Made by a program: the position numbers and the translations under genes. From an uncultured Verrucomicrobia subdivision 3 bacterium (GTDB lineage Bacteria > Verrucomicrobiota > Verrucomicrobiia > Limisphaerales > UBA11358), in contig CAIQKM010000155.1 of assembly GCA_903872345.1 (NCBI GenBank), positions 1-53,007 on the forward strand: a stretch of DNA of 53,007 bases. The letters run 5' to 3'. Shown here one piece after another: positions 7,880 through 17,277 of this stretch. Position 1 is the stretch's first letter, and every line of letters begins with the position of its first letter. The notes beneath the pieces are model-generated. The model searched no databases. It saw nothing but the letters and a program-made list of their open reading frames with translations, and had not been told where the DNA came from.

Positions 7880-8322
7880 CATGTCCCTGCGCCCGCATCA
7901 TTGGCACATTTTCCTAATGATGGCGGGCTGTTTTGGCTCGGCGGACGGGAAACGCTGCTGGCCTACGATTCGCTGGGTTGGTCTTGCCGGGCTTGGCAGA
8001 CTGATTAAGGGTTGCCGGACAACAGCTTTACCGGCGTGGCCCAAACGGTAACGGTTATCTTTGGATTGACACCTATGGTCGGCAATTGGATTTTAACGGC
8101 GTAGAATTCAAAACTATTCCGCAGGCCACCCTGTTCCAGAAATCCGTCTCTACCATGCTGCTGGATCAGCATGGCCGGCTGTGGCTCTGGTTTGACGCGG
8201 GGGCGGTGATTTGTCTGAATTCCAACTCAGACCGGACTTTTGAAAACGCGAAGGGATTGCCCACCGATCGTATCGCTGCCATAGCCGAAAATCGGAAGGG
8301 AGCTATCTCCAAACAGGATTCG
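7880..8322 (+). pseudogene. fragment of a propeller-type two-component sensor
   Basis: One frame gives LFWLGGRETLLAYDS, then SCRAWQTD, a stop (TAA near 8006), then GLPDNSFTGVAQT. After a one-base shift near 8040 it continues as NGYLWIDTYGRQLDFNGVEF, a LLDQHGRLWLWF segment and GLPTDRIAAIAENRKG. 'WQT.dGLPDNS...aQT.dGYLWigT..GL..FdGv.F' is the start of the Reg_prop beta-propeller in hybrid two-component sensors common in Verrucomicrobia and Bacteroidetes. With an in-frame stop, a frameshift, and an end running into the PL8 gene's 3' end, it is a dead remnant. It may have been the former local carbohydrate sensor. Confidence 0.65.
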
Positions 8323-10647
8323 TCAAAATGTTCTTATACTGCATTTGGTAGCTGAGTCCGGAGCGGGTGGGGAATGCGAGGAAGATGTTGGAGCCACTGC
8401 GCGCGGCATTGCTGTAAAGTCCGGCAGCGTAAACGACGCTTGAAAACTCTTTCCTTGAGCGCCGTTTACATTGACCGACAAAACGATCGTCGGTGAAAGC
8501 TGGGTCACCGTCACGCCCGGGTCGGCGGATAACAGGCTCAGGGCGGACCGGTTCAGCGTTATTTTGATGACACCGGTGTTGGTTTGGGTGGGGTCGGAAA
8601 TTCCCAGGGAAAGCGTGTTGTGATTCTCCAGCGTGATCACCGAGGCGCTGTTATTCGCGGTGATAAAATCGGCGGAAGCGATGCCGATGCTCCAGAAATT
8701 CGCAGCAACAACTCTGAGCGCGGGCTTTTTTACCGCCTGCAGCGTCGGAGTGTTGGTCAGGACTACGATGTCTGGACTGAGGGCGTAATTGCTGACGCTA
8801 CCAACGCTCAAATTTGGCAGCAGGACGTAGGCATAGGTGGCGTTTGTCGGTTGGGTTCCGTGTTTGAAATATAGTTTCAGGTAATTGTCGGTGCAAGTGG
8901 TGGTCGAGGCACCGACATCAATGCTCGACCAGGTGCCGCTGACGGTTGCGAAGGTCGCCAGCAGATTGGTGGCGCCGCCGGGAAAATAGTATCCAGCCAC
9001 GCCATCCAGCGCGCACCATGAGACGCTGGTGAGATTCGAACTCCAACCGGTCACAGGCGCAATGCTGACTCCATTGATCCAGAAATTATTCGTCGGCGAA
9101 GCGCCCAGCCGGCGGTTTTCAACCGTCGTTTCAATCCGGTTCGCGTCATTGCACGTGATCCCGGCCCCGAGACAAACCACTTCGTTGTCAAACATGAACC
9201 AAGATTTTTTTGAATATAAAGTTGTACCGTAGGCGTGCTGGGCCATACCGGCCACGCCATATTTGTTGCCTACCTGGGCCCCGCCGACCCAATTCTGATC
9301 GGTTACAGATGATGACGGGGTAGCGTTGGTTTCCGCAGTCGTTCCGGGCAGGTGATACCAATCTATGGTCGGCCAGCAATCACCCGTGAATTGGGTTTCG
9401 TTGGTTCCGAGGTAAAGATAGGTCATGCCATCCCCGGTGAACCAGCCTTTCAAATTTGAACTGCTGAACAAGTTTTCATAGTTGGCGATGCGCGCGGAGG
9501 ACAGACTAAGCCCAAAGCCAAAGCCGCTGCGCAGCGCCACTACGCGGTCCATGTTTGCGAAATGAAATTGTCCCGGCGGCGGGATCGGCGCATGGATGAA
9601 ATTGGTCAGCGCGTTTGCCACGACCGGCGGGGCGAAATTGGCCACCTTGCCAATATCGGAAAGCACCGTGGCCCCATCCGTGGTTTCCGTCGAAGTTGGC
9701 CATGACATGGCGCGTCCGCGCACCATGTCCATCATCGCCCCATTATAGATCAGCGGTTCGAAGGAGTTGGTTATCCACCCATAAACTTTGGCGAGATTGG
9801 TATTGGTGATGACCCAGGGCGACCCTTGGAGCAGGTTCACCAGCGTGGCGACGTCGCCCAGCAGCACATAACCGTAATGCCCCGTGTACGCAATGTTGCC
9901 ATGAAAAACAAATGAACCGTCATGATAAAAACCGTCCCCGCTGGTTACGCAAGGAAACACTTTGCTCAAATTGGTCTGGGCCTCAGTTAGTTTGGCGGCA
10001 TTCTTTCCCAAGATGCCGCGAACGGCCATTGCCAGGACCACGTCTGAGGTGTTGGCCCCCGTCAGTCCGCTCCAGTTGAACCCGGTGCTGAGGAACACGC
10101 CGTCTGGCCCCATATAATCCACGGCGGTGCAATAGTTGGTAATTTGCGCACCGGTCAATCCGGAATAAAATAACACCTCAGTGTTGTTGAGGGATTGAGG
10201 GACGGCGATTTCCCAATCATGCCAGTTATCATAATAAGTCGCGTTGGTGGTAAACACTTTGGCGGCCATCCAATCAAGCCCCTTGGAAATGGCCGCCGCC
10301 AGGCTGGAATCCCCATACAAGGAACAACCCGGGGTGGCCCACGCCAGGGCCATGGCCTGCAAACGGTTGTAAGTGGAGGTGATATTGGCCGAAACTGAGC
10401 CCAGGGGAAGGTCGCTCCACAGGTAAAAGTTGGTGCTGGAAGGCGTCGCGTTCAGCGAACTTTGATAACCACTGGCTTTGCTGGCAATGCTGGAAAGGGT
10501 GGAGTTATTTGTCCCGTTGCTGATTAAGGTGCTTTGCCAGGTGAGACGCAGGCTGTCAAACGAATCGGAACGCGCCATGCCAAGCAAGGTTAGAAAAAGT
10601 GCCAGATTCAAAATGGCAATTGCACGCGCTCGCCACATAACGGCCAT
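8323..10647 (-). CDS. polysaccharide lyase family 8 (hyaluronate/chondroitin/xanthan-lyase type)
   Basis: A 774-residue secreted lyase (signal peptide IAILNLALFLTLLGMARS). Near residue 145 is NWHDWEIAVPQ, matching the PL8 NWWDWEIG-P block. Near 250 is DGSFVFHGNIAYTGHYG, containing the expected catalytic His and Tyr, followed by the MVRGRAMSW arginine segment. The C-terminal half is the beta-sandwich. PL8 enzymes cleave uronate (or xanthan side-chain) linkages by beta-elimination. ATG 10647 lies 3 bp after the GH3 stop, so it is the last gene of a leftward operon. The last 20 or so residues look out of frame: another minus-strand frame at about 8326-8420 encodes NIFLAFPTRSGLSYQMQYKN, a tail common in these bacteria, so the 3' end may be frameshifted. 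Substrate unknown. Confidence 0.8.
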   Translation of the reverse strand: MAVMWRARAIAILNLALFLTLLGMARSDSFDSLRLTWQSTLISNGTNNSTLSSIASKASGYQSSLNATPSSTNFYLWSDLPLGSVSANITSTYNRLQAMALAWATPGCSLYGDSSLAAAISKGLDWMAAKVFTTNATYYDNWHDWEIAVPQSLNNTEVLFYSGLTGAQITNYCTAVDYMGPDGVFLSTGFNWSGLTGANTSDVVLAMAVRGILGKNAAKLTEAQTNLSKVFPCVTSGDGFYHDGSFVFHGNIAYTGHYGYVLLGDVATLVNLLQGSPWVITNTNLAKVYGWITNSFEPLIYNGAMMDMVRGRAMSWPTSTETTDGATVLSDIGKVANFAPPVVANALTNFIHAPIPPPGQFHFANMDRVVALRSGFGFGLSLSSARIANYENLFSSSNLKGWFTGDGMTYLYLGTNETQFTGDCWPTIDWYHLPGTTAETNATPSSSVTDQNWVGGAQVGNKYGVAGMAQHAYGTTLYSKKSWFMFDNEVVCLGAGITCNDANRIETTVENRRLGASPTNNFWINGVSIAPVTGWSSNLTSVSWCALDGVAGYYFPGGATNLLATFATVSGTWSSIDVGASTTTCTDNYLKLYFKHGTQPTNATYAYVLLPNLSVGSVSNYALSPDIVVLTNTPTLQAVKKPALRVVAANFWSIGIASADFITANNSASVITLENHNTLSLGISDPTQTNTGVIKITLNRSALSLLSADPGVTVTQLSPTIVLSVNVNGAQGKSFQASFTLPDFTAMPRAVAPTSSSHSPPAPDSATKCSIRTF

Positions 10648-10650
10648 TGA

Positions 10651-13356
10651 TTAATCCGAATGATGGTTGAACACCTCGGCTGCTGCTGGCGGTTGGTATT
10701 GCGGGTTTACAATAGATTTAATGATTTCCAGTCCGGCCTTTTGCGTTGCCTGCTGGCTCCCGCCAACCTCGATGGTGTATTGGCCGGCGGACTGCTCGCG
10801 TACGCCGTTTTTATTCACGAAGGCGAGTTGGAAGGGAGTGAGGGTAAACACCACGGTTTTCACTTCGGACGGCTGAAGGTTGATACGGATAAATCCCCGC
10901 AGCGCCCGGATTGGCAAGCTCATGTCGCTTGTAGCGTCTTGACGGCTGACATATAATTCAACCACCTCGTCACCGGCGATATTTCCGGCATTTTTAACCT
11001 GCACACTGATGGTTTGGGTGTCATGCTGGCCGGGCTTGACCGCCAAAGCGGAATATCCAAAGGTGGTGAAGCTGAGGCCATCGCCAAAAGCGAACAGGGG
11101 ATGGCCTTTAAAATAGCGGTAAGTGCGGCCTTCCATGTGGTAATCATCGAACGGCGGCAGATCTTTTTCGGTGCGGTAAAAGGTGACCGGCAGACGTCCG
11201 GCCGGGTTGTAATCACCGAATAGCACATCGGCAACGGCTTCGCCGCCGCGCGGTCCAGGATACCAGGCTTCCAAAATGGCCGGGACATTTTCCGCAGCCC
11301 AGTTGACCGCCAGGGCGGAACCATTCATCAGGACAAGGGCGGTCGGTTTTTTGAGGATCATTATTTTTTTCAGCAGGTTTTCTTGTGCCGGGCAAAGCGC
11401 CAATGTTTTGCGGTCGCCGCCATCGCCTTCTTCCCCTTCCACGTGGGGGTTGATGCCCATAACCATGATAATTTGGTCGGCCTGCCGGGCGGTTTCCAGC
11501 GCTTCGGCCAACTGCTGCCGGCTGCCGCTGCTAATGTCGGAGCCTTGGGTGTAAAGCACCCGTGCTTTTCCAGCCAGTTTTTTTTGGATTCCGGCCAGCA
11601 CGGTGGTGACGTTGGAAGGTGTGCCGTTATAGTTGCCCACCATCAAACTGCTCTCATCCGTGTTCGTGTCGTCGGCGTTGGGCCCGATCACGGCCACCGT
11701 ACCCATTTTGGCGAAGGGCAACGTTTTGGCCGTGTTCTTGAGCAGCACCATCGATTCTTGGGCCACTTTGTAATTCAGTTCGTTATGTGCGGGGGAGTCA
11801 TTAACGGTGTAGGGGATTTGGGCATATTTGACATGGTCGACCGGGTCAAACAGGCCCAAGCGGATGCGTGCCTCCATGGAGCGCAAGAGCGCCCGGTCAA
11901 TGTCCGCCTCGGTGCATTCGCCCTGGCGCAGGGCCTCGCCCAAAAAACGGTAGGTATCACCGCTGTTGATATCCAGGCCGTTTTTGAGCGCGCGGGCCGC
12001 CGCCGCCGAAGCGGACGGTGCAAGATGATGGCTGGCGTAGATATCTCTAACCGAGTCTACATCCGAAACCGTATAGCCTTGGAAACCCCATTGGCCGCGG
12101 AGGATGTCGGTGAGGAGCAGTTTGCTGGAGGAACACGATTCGCCGCGCAGACGGTTGTAGGCACCCATGAGGGAATAAGCTTTGCCTTCGCGCACGCACG
12201 CCTCAAAGGCGGGGAGATAGGTTTCCCATAAATCTTGATCTGATACCTCTGCATCAAAAACATGGCGTAACGATTCCGGACCGCTATGGACGGCAAAATG
12301 CTTGGGCGAGGCAATGACCTTGAGGAAATTCGGGTCGTCACCCTGAAGGCCCGTGACGAAAGCCACGCCAAAACGACCGGTCAGGTACGGGTCTTCGCCG
12401 TAGGTTTCCTGTCCCCGTCCCCAGCGCGGATCGCGGAAGATGTTGACGTTGGGCGACCACATATCGAGGCCGAAGTAACGTTCGGTGGCGCCGCCACTGA
12501 GGCGGGCGGCTTCATTGTGCTTGGCCCGGGCCTCGTCACCCATGGCGGCGGCGGCGTTGTGCCAGAGTTCCGGGTCCCACGTTGCCGCGCCGGCGATCGC
12601 TTGGGGAAATACGGTGGCCACGCCCGCCCGGGCGACTCCGTGCAGGCACTCATTCCACCAGTCATAGGCTGGAATACCCAGCCGGGGAATGCCCGGTGCG
12701 CTCATCATGATTTGGGAAATTCTCTCCGCCACGGACAGTCGGCGCACCAAATCGGCCGCCCGTTCTGCGGGTGGTCTGGCCGTGTCTTTCCATAATTCCG
12801 GGCCGGCTACTTGGGGGATTCGTTTCAAGGGCTCCTCCAGTCGGTCGGCCGTCGCTTGCAGGGTGGCGGCGGTGGCTTGCGTAACGACCTTACCTGCGGC
12901 GTCGCTCACGCGGATAGCAGAAAATATGGCGTTCCCAACCTCGCCCGAAAAAGTGACCGTTAAAGGACCCCGCGAACTGTCCGGCTGGTGATTAACCCGG
13001 CCATGAAGTTTCAAGGGTTTGCCTTTGCCGGTTTTTTGGAAAATGTCCACCTTGGCTGCCAGCACGGTTTCTCCAGCCCGGATGGTCATGATCCTTCGGC
13101 CTGGCTCATCGAGATAATTCTCGGCGGCCTCGACCGTCACGTCATACCGGCCTGCGGGCAAACCCGGGAACGCCACGGTCAATTGCTTGCCAAATACTTC
13201 CGGACTTCCATTCGTAGCGCGGAAGTCGCCGCCGGTTAGCACGGGCTCGGGCGTCTCACCGAAACCCGCCGCTGGATAAAAAGCCAAGGCAGCGGCCAGC
13301 AGCAAACCGGCTGGAATTAAACGGGCCTTAAACATTCTCATAATTTTGATTTTCAT
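10651..13356 (-). CDS. GH3 beta-glycosidase (beta-xylosidase/glucosidase type) with N-terminal accessory domain
   Basis: About 901 residues. A signal peptide (LIPAGLLLAAALAFYPAAGF) precedes a beta-sandwich accessory region (about 35-165, malectin-like: AGRYDVTVEAAENY...). The two GH3 domains follow: YDWWNECLHGVARAG, IFRDPRWGRGQETYGEDPYL, KHFAVHSGPES, and GYTVSDVDSV with the nucleophile Asp near 431. A VEGEEGDGGDR segment probably supplies the acid/base, and a fibronectin-III-like end (GDGLSFTTFGY, AGDEVVELYVS) completes it. The motif set resembles bacterial xylan 1,4-beta-xylosidases, though beta-glucosidase activity is possible. A GTG at 13365 opens the frame, but ATG 13356 has AAGGTG five bases upstream and is preferred. 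It lies 67 bp after the GH36-like gene and just before PL8. Confidence 0.88.
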   Translation of the reverse strand: MKIKIMRMFKARLIPAGLLLAAALAFYPAAGFGETPEPVLTGGDFRATNGSPEVFGKQLTVAFPGLPAGRYDVTVEAAENYLDEPGRRIMTIRAGETVLAAKVDIFQKTGKGKPLKLHGRVNHQPDSSRGPLTVTFSGEVGNAIFSAIRVSDAAGKVVTQATAATLQATADRLEEPLKRIPQVAGPELWKDTARPPAERAADLVRRLSVAERISQIMMSAPGIPRLGIPAYDWWNECLHGVARAGVATVFPQAIAGAATWDPELWHNAAAAMGDEARAKHNEAARLSGGATERYFGLDMWSPNVNIFRDPRWGRGQETYGEDPYLTGRFGVAFVTGLQGDDPNFLKVIASPKHFAVHSGPESLRHVFDAEVSDQDLWETYLPAFEACVREGKAYSLMGAYNRLRGESCSSSKLLLTDILRGQWGFQGYTVSDVDSVRDIYASHHLAPSASAAAARALKNGLDINSGDTYRFLGEALRQGECTEADIDRALLRSMEARIRLGLFDPVDHVKYAQIPYTVNDSPAHNELNYKVAQESMVLLKNTAKTLPFAKMGTVAVIGPNADDTNTDESSLMVGNYNGTPSNVTTVLAGIQKKLAGKARVLYTQGSDISSGSRQQLAEALETARQADQIIMVMGINPHVEGEEGDGGDRKTLALCPAQENLLKKIMILKKPTALVLMNGSALAVNWAAENVPAILEAWYPGPRGGEAVADVLFGDYNPAGRLPVTFYRTEKDLPPFDDYHMEGRTYRYFKGHPLFAFGDGLSFTTFGYSALAVKPGQHDTQTISVQVKNAGNIAGDEVVELYVSRQDATSDMSLPIRALRGFIRINLQPSEVKTVVFTLTPFQLAFVNKNGVREQSAGQYTIEVGGSQQATQKAGLEIIKSIVNPQYQPPAAAEVFNHHSD

Positions 13357-13423
13357 TGGCGACACCTTGGTGAACGGATGGTCGAATAATGTAATTGGAC
13401 GGCTGATGCCGGCGGCAGCATCG

Positions 13424-15901
13424 CTACTTCCTCCGGATGACCGGTTTTAACCAGTCAACCTGATTACCTTTCTTGCCGGCTCCCGGGGCTTCCGCCTGCA
13501 ATTCTAATTTTTGAATCCCGGCGATGGATATGGATACGGGCTTGGCGCCATCGGCCTGTTTGATGGCCCCACTTTTCCAGAGTTCCCGGCCATCGCCCAC
13601 GATGGTGAAGGTGGTGGCGCAGTCTTTGCCGGTGGCATCAATGCCTACCGCCGCTGTGAATTCCTGAAACAGGCCATGCAGATTGTATTCAATGGAGGAA
13701 CCGGTTTTAATGCCGAAGCCCTGTTCATATTCCTGACCGCCGACGCTCAAGGGAAGACCTAAAGCCGACTGGTTCACCGACAGATTGGAATCGGTTTGAT
13801 CCGGTGCGGGAGACGAAGGGACCAATTCGGTTAATGAATATTCACGGTGCATGAGGGAATCCAGTTTGAAAGTCAGCGTTTTAATCGGGTTGGTACCAGG
13901 AAGGCCGTCTTCCCACACACTGGCCACCGATACTGCGTTTGTTATGCTCGAAACCAGATTCCGGATGGGGAAGATCAGATCCTTGGTTCCGCCGAGGAGT
14001 TCGCCATTTAACGACACCCAATATGATCCAACACCTCCGAAGCCCGGCTGGTTCCATTTCACCGAAACTTGATCCAATCCGTTTAATTCAACCCGGGCAC
14101 CGCCCGGATTGGCAATGGGGTAATGGTACCAAGGTGCGGGCTGGAAACGGACGCTCCAATTGATATCACGCGTACTTTCCGAGGTGAATTCAACGGTGGC
14201 CCAACCTTGGTGGTTGGCCACTTTCACCGCCAGTCCATCCGCCTTGGCCAAGTTGATCGTATAATTTTTCTCCGGAGGAAAGGCAAACGTCAGCATGTAA
14301 GGGTCGTTTTTGATGACCCGGCTGCGACCGTGAAACGCAGTTTTTTGCGCGTCGTATGACAGTTGAACCAAATCGAACCAGCCTTGGGTCAGATGCCGGC
14401 TGGTGGAAAGCAGTTGAATATCCGACGTGGCCGGTACGAGGGTGAGTACCCGGCAACTGGTGGGTTCCAATTCTGCGCTAAAACCTTTCCGGTAAACGCC
14501 CAGATATTCGTGATGCCAGAAATCATAGACATGCAGCGGTTGCCCGCCATCAAGGCCCAGCTCAGCCCAATTGAGGCAGATTTGGCTTTTTGCGGTGCAG
14601 ACGAAGTTAAAGAGTCCAACCACATCGTAGTTTCGGCCGAGGTGATTGACCTTAAGGTCCCAAACCGATTTATGGCGGGGACTGGGAAACAAATCCAGCG
14701 GCCGAATATCGACGGCGGGAAAAATCCGGCGATATAACTCAACCCGCTCTTCCGGTAAATCCATCATCCGATCGCTTGCCATCAATGGCTGGCCAGTCAA
14801 TCCCTGCAGCGTGGCCCAGACGCGCGCCTGTTCGAGGGTCAGCGGCTGGCGCACCATCACCACATCCGGGTCGCTATACCAGAGCGTGTTGTGCAAATAA
14901 TAGCCGCGCATGGTGGCATCCAGCGAAATCATAAAGCCGTCCCAGCCCGGCATCACATCCCCGCCGGTGCGCCAGCCCTGCGTGAGTCCGGCACCTTCCA
15001 TAGGGCCTTCCCAGCAGCCGAGCAGGTACCGCTTGGGGCCAATGGTTTTTTGAATGGTTTCCAACGTTTGACGGTAGAGGGCAACGGGATTGGTGGAAGG
15101 TTTCTGCATTTGCGCGGCGCAACGCCGGTATTCATCCACCACACAGGGTTGGCCATCAATTTTAAAATAGTCATAGCCCCAACGGGTCAACGTACCGAAC
15201 AGGTCGTGCAAATAGGTCTTTCCCTCGTCAGTCGAGGGATCCACCAGGTAGTTGCCTTCCCAGGTATCAGAGAGCGTGGTGCCGTCCGGCTTCAGCAAAA
15301 AAGCACCGGGATGCTCATGGACAACTTGCTTGCTACTTTGTCCATGCGGAGCAATCCAGAGGCCGGCCTTGAAGCCGAATTGTTCGATTTCAGTGGCGAG
15401 CTTGGCCATGCCGCCGGTAAAACGGTTATTGATGGTTGTCCAATCGCGATTCTCCCCGTAGCCACGGCCAACGCCTTCCCAGCCGTCGTCGATTTGAATA
15501 TAGTTAAGGCCGTAATCTTTGAGATTGTCCGCCAACCACCGGGCGTTTTGCCTGATTTCATCCTCATTAATGTAGTAATAGTAATAATACCAGGAACACC
15601 AACCGGAAGGCGGTACCGGGAAAACCGAATTGTCTATGGGCTTGTAATATTTGACGCCCAAATCATCCCGGTAATAGTGGTCCATCACCTTGCCGTCGGT
15701 TAGCCGTACTTGGTCTTTGTCCGGGTAAAACCGGCCCTGCGCCAGGGGTGTCTGGATGGCACCCAAGGTCATGACGAACAGATCAGGATTCGCGCCGTCC
15801 CGCACGCGGCAGGGAACCGGGTGTACTTCGATCTGGTCCGCCGGCGTCGGCAAGCCAAGAACCGTCATACCTAAAATGAGCAATGAAATTGCCGGCTTCA
15901 T
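13424..15901 (-). CDS. clan GH-D alpha-galactosidase-like enzyme (GH36/GH27) with C-terminal NPCBM
   Basis: An 825-residue secreted protein (signal peptide to about residue 21, ending in TPAD). The TIM barrel begins at GWCSWYYYYYYINEDEI and includes YIQIDDGWE, KAGLWIAPH and GYDYFKIDGQ, whose Asp near 248 is the expected nucleophile; GWRTGGDVMPGWDGF near 314 probably supplies the acid/base Asp. A beta-sandwich follows, and the last 130 residues form an NPCBM-like domain (SVGGQEYEQGFGIKTGSSIEYNL... to GNQVDWLKP). It is expected to release alpha-galactosyl-type residues, but this clan also includes other specificities. It is second in the leftward operon, 10 bp after the TIM-barrel gene. Confidence 0.82.
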   Translation of the reverse strand: MKPAISLLILGMTVLGLPTPADQIEVHPVPCRVRDGANPDLFVMTLGAIQTPLAQGRFYPDKDQVRLTDGKVMDHYYRDDLGVKYYKPIDNSVFPVPPSGWCSWYYYYYYINEDEIRQNARWLADNLKDYGLNYIQIDDGWEGVGRGYGENRDWTTINNRFTGGMAKLATEIEQFGFKAGLWIAPHGQSSKQVVHEHPGAFLLKPDGTTLSDTWEGNYLVDPSTDEGKTYLHDLFGTLTRWGYDYFKIDGQPCVVDEYRRCAAQMQKPSTNPVALYRQTLETIQKTIGPKRYLLGCWEGPMEGAGLTQGWRTGGDVMPGWDGFMISLDATMRGYYLHNTLWYSDPDVVMVRQPLTLEQARVWATLQGLTGQPLMASDRMMDLPEERVELYRRIFPAVDIRPLDLFPSPRHKSVWDLKVNHLGRNYDVVGLFNFVCTAKSQICLNWAELGLDGGQPLHVYDFWHHEYLGVYRKGFSAELEPTSCRVLTLVPATSDIQLLSTSRHLTQGWFDLVQLSYDAQKTAFHGRSRVIKNDPYMLTFAFPPEKNYTINLAKADGLAVKVANHQGWATVEFTSESTRDINWSVRFQPAPWYHYPIANPGGARVELNGLDQVSVKWNQPGFGGVGSYWVSLNGELLGGTKDLIFPIRNLVSSITNAVSVASVWEDGLPGTNPIKTLTFKLDSLMHREYSLTELVPSSPAPDQTDSNLSVNQSALGLPLSVGGQEYEQGFGIKTGSSIEYNLHGLFQEFTAAVGIDATGKDCATTFTIVGDGRELWKSGAIKQADGAKPVSISIAGIQKLELQAEAPGAGKKGNQVDWLKPVIRRK

Positions 15902-15911
15902 GATCAGGGAA

Positions 15912-16802
15912 TTAACTCAAAGTTTTCTCAACCAAAAACCGGGCGGCGCGAATGTCGGCCACCCGTTCCGTCCCTTGTTCGCGTTCAATGACTAAGTTTA
16001 CCTTGGGATTCTCTTGATTCAACGCTTCGAAAAACAATCGCCAATCCACATCGCCCGTGCCGACGACCACTTCCTCGCCCCAGTTGCCCGGCACTTTTGT
16101 CCGACGCGCATCCTTAATGTGTACCTGCCGAATCCATGGAGCCAGCACGTGCAACGCCGCCAGCGGGTCGCCCTTGTCATACAAGATCATGTTGGCCGGG
16201 TCAAAGTTTACCCCGAGGTTGGGATGGTTGATCTGCCGCAAAACTTGGGCCAATTCAAAGGCGGTTTCCTGGCCGGTTTCCAATCCAATCACAATGCCAT
16301 ATTTCTGGAAGACGGATGCTACCTCATGAAGTCGCTGGCACATCTTCGCGTACGCTGGATCACGTTCGTCATTTGGAAAAAATCCGGCATGGAACGACAC
16401 CAATTGCAACCCCAGCGTTTGCGCCCGCATGGCGGCCAGATGCATATTTTCAATATTCCGGTGCCACAGCGCATCCGGAGCAATGCCACCCGTTTGCCGG
16501 ATGGTTTCCAAGGTGGAATAATCTTCTCTAATACAATCGATCATTCCGGAGATGATTTTGATATCATGCGCGCGGAACAGGTGCTCTGCATAAACCCAAA
16601 TCTTGGGCGCTTCACGAAATGGGGCGAGGGCGAGTTGTATCTGCCGGATGCCGGTGCTCACCAACTTTTCGACCAAGTCTTCCGGGCAGGCGGGCTGCAA
16701 TGACCAACTGCAAACAGCCAGCCGATGGAGCCGGTCATTCAGCCGGGCAGTGCGCGTGAGTGGCTGCGCTGCCACCGGGTTGCCGTTAAGTTGTTGAATC
16801 AT
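15912..16802 (-). CDS. xylose-isomerase-like TIM-barrel protein (sugar isomerase/epimerase family)
   Basis: About 296 residues of the AP_endonuc_2/IolE fold. Divalent-metal ligands are recognisable: Glu in IVIGLETGQET, Asp in GVNFDPANM, His in RQVHIKDARR and Glu in NLVIEREQ. No signal peptide is evident from the chosen start, so it is probably cytoplasmic. Relatives include 2-keto-inositol dehydratases, epimerases and, in recent work on Bacteroides, enzymes that process 3-keto-glycosides. A GTG at 16871 would add 23 residues with no family match (VRQHIHHPVNHAK...); ATG 16802 is preferred although its RBS is weak. It is the first gene of the leftward operon, 178 bp downstream of the operator-like repeat at 16981-17011. 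Precise reaction unknown. Confidence 0.75.
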   Translation of the reverse strand: MIQQLNGNPVAAQPLTRTARLNDRLHRLAVCSWSLQPACPEDLVEKLVSTGIRQIQLALAPFREAPKIWVYAEHLFRAHDIKIISGMIDCIREDYSTLETIRQTGGIAPDALWHRNIENMHLAAMRAQTLGLQLVSFHAGFFPNDERDPAYAKMCQRLHEVASVFQKYGIVIGLETGQETAFELAQVLRQINHPNLGVNFDPANMILYDKGDPLAALHVLAPWIRQVHIKDARRTKVPGNWGEEVVVGTGDVDWRLFFEALNQENPKVNLVIEREQGTERVADIRAARFLVEKTLS

Positions 16803-17277
16803 ATTGGCAGGCTCAGAATCATAGCCGGGCTTGGCGTGGTTGACAGGATGATGAATATGCTGCCTGACCACACTGTTTGTGGTTGCGTTTAAATTTGAAT
16901 TTGAGCGGCATTACTGGCGGTGACTTGGGTTATTCCTAACGCTGAAATATTCTCGCATGAATGACGATTTTGACGACAGACATTTTGCGTCGAATTTCAT
17001 GTCCTTTTGCGTTGCGGTTGGTTTTGTCTGACGGAAACCGGTTTGCCCTATTTATGTTCGCAATATCAGGTTAGAAACGGTATGAATCCCTGGGTTTGAT
17101 GTTTGCCAAGTCCGCAGTTGAGCAACCTGGCAGGATCAAAAACAGCTTGCCCAGCGGCGTTGATCTTGAGCGGAACCAGACATTACACTAGGTTTTCAAT
17201 CACAAGCGGATGCCTTGAGCCCAAGCTCCGCACGTGCTACCGGACCATCGCCCTATTATTTGTTATAGAGCCGAAGC
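16803..17277. other. intergenic region holding the promoter of the leftward operon
   Basis: No convincing gene. It contains the direct-repeat operator candidate at 16981-17011, read leftward toward the TIM-barrel gene. A minus-strand ORF of 29 codons starts inside that operator (AAAAGGAC then ATG), but its conservation is unknown. The part from 17040 to 17277 shows nothing I can identify. Confidence 0.5.
16981..17011 (-). promoter_or_regulatory. XylR/AraC-type operator candidate, site D
   Basis: On the minus strand, CGCAAAAGG (17011-17003) and CGCAAAATG (16989-16981) form a direct repeat with 22 bp between starts. The base run after the second half (TCTGTCG) resembles those at sites B and C. 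It lies 178 bp upstream of the TIM-barrel/GH36/GH3/PL8 operon start and points toward it. Confidence 0.7.
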
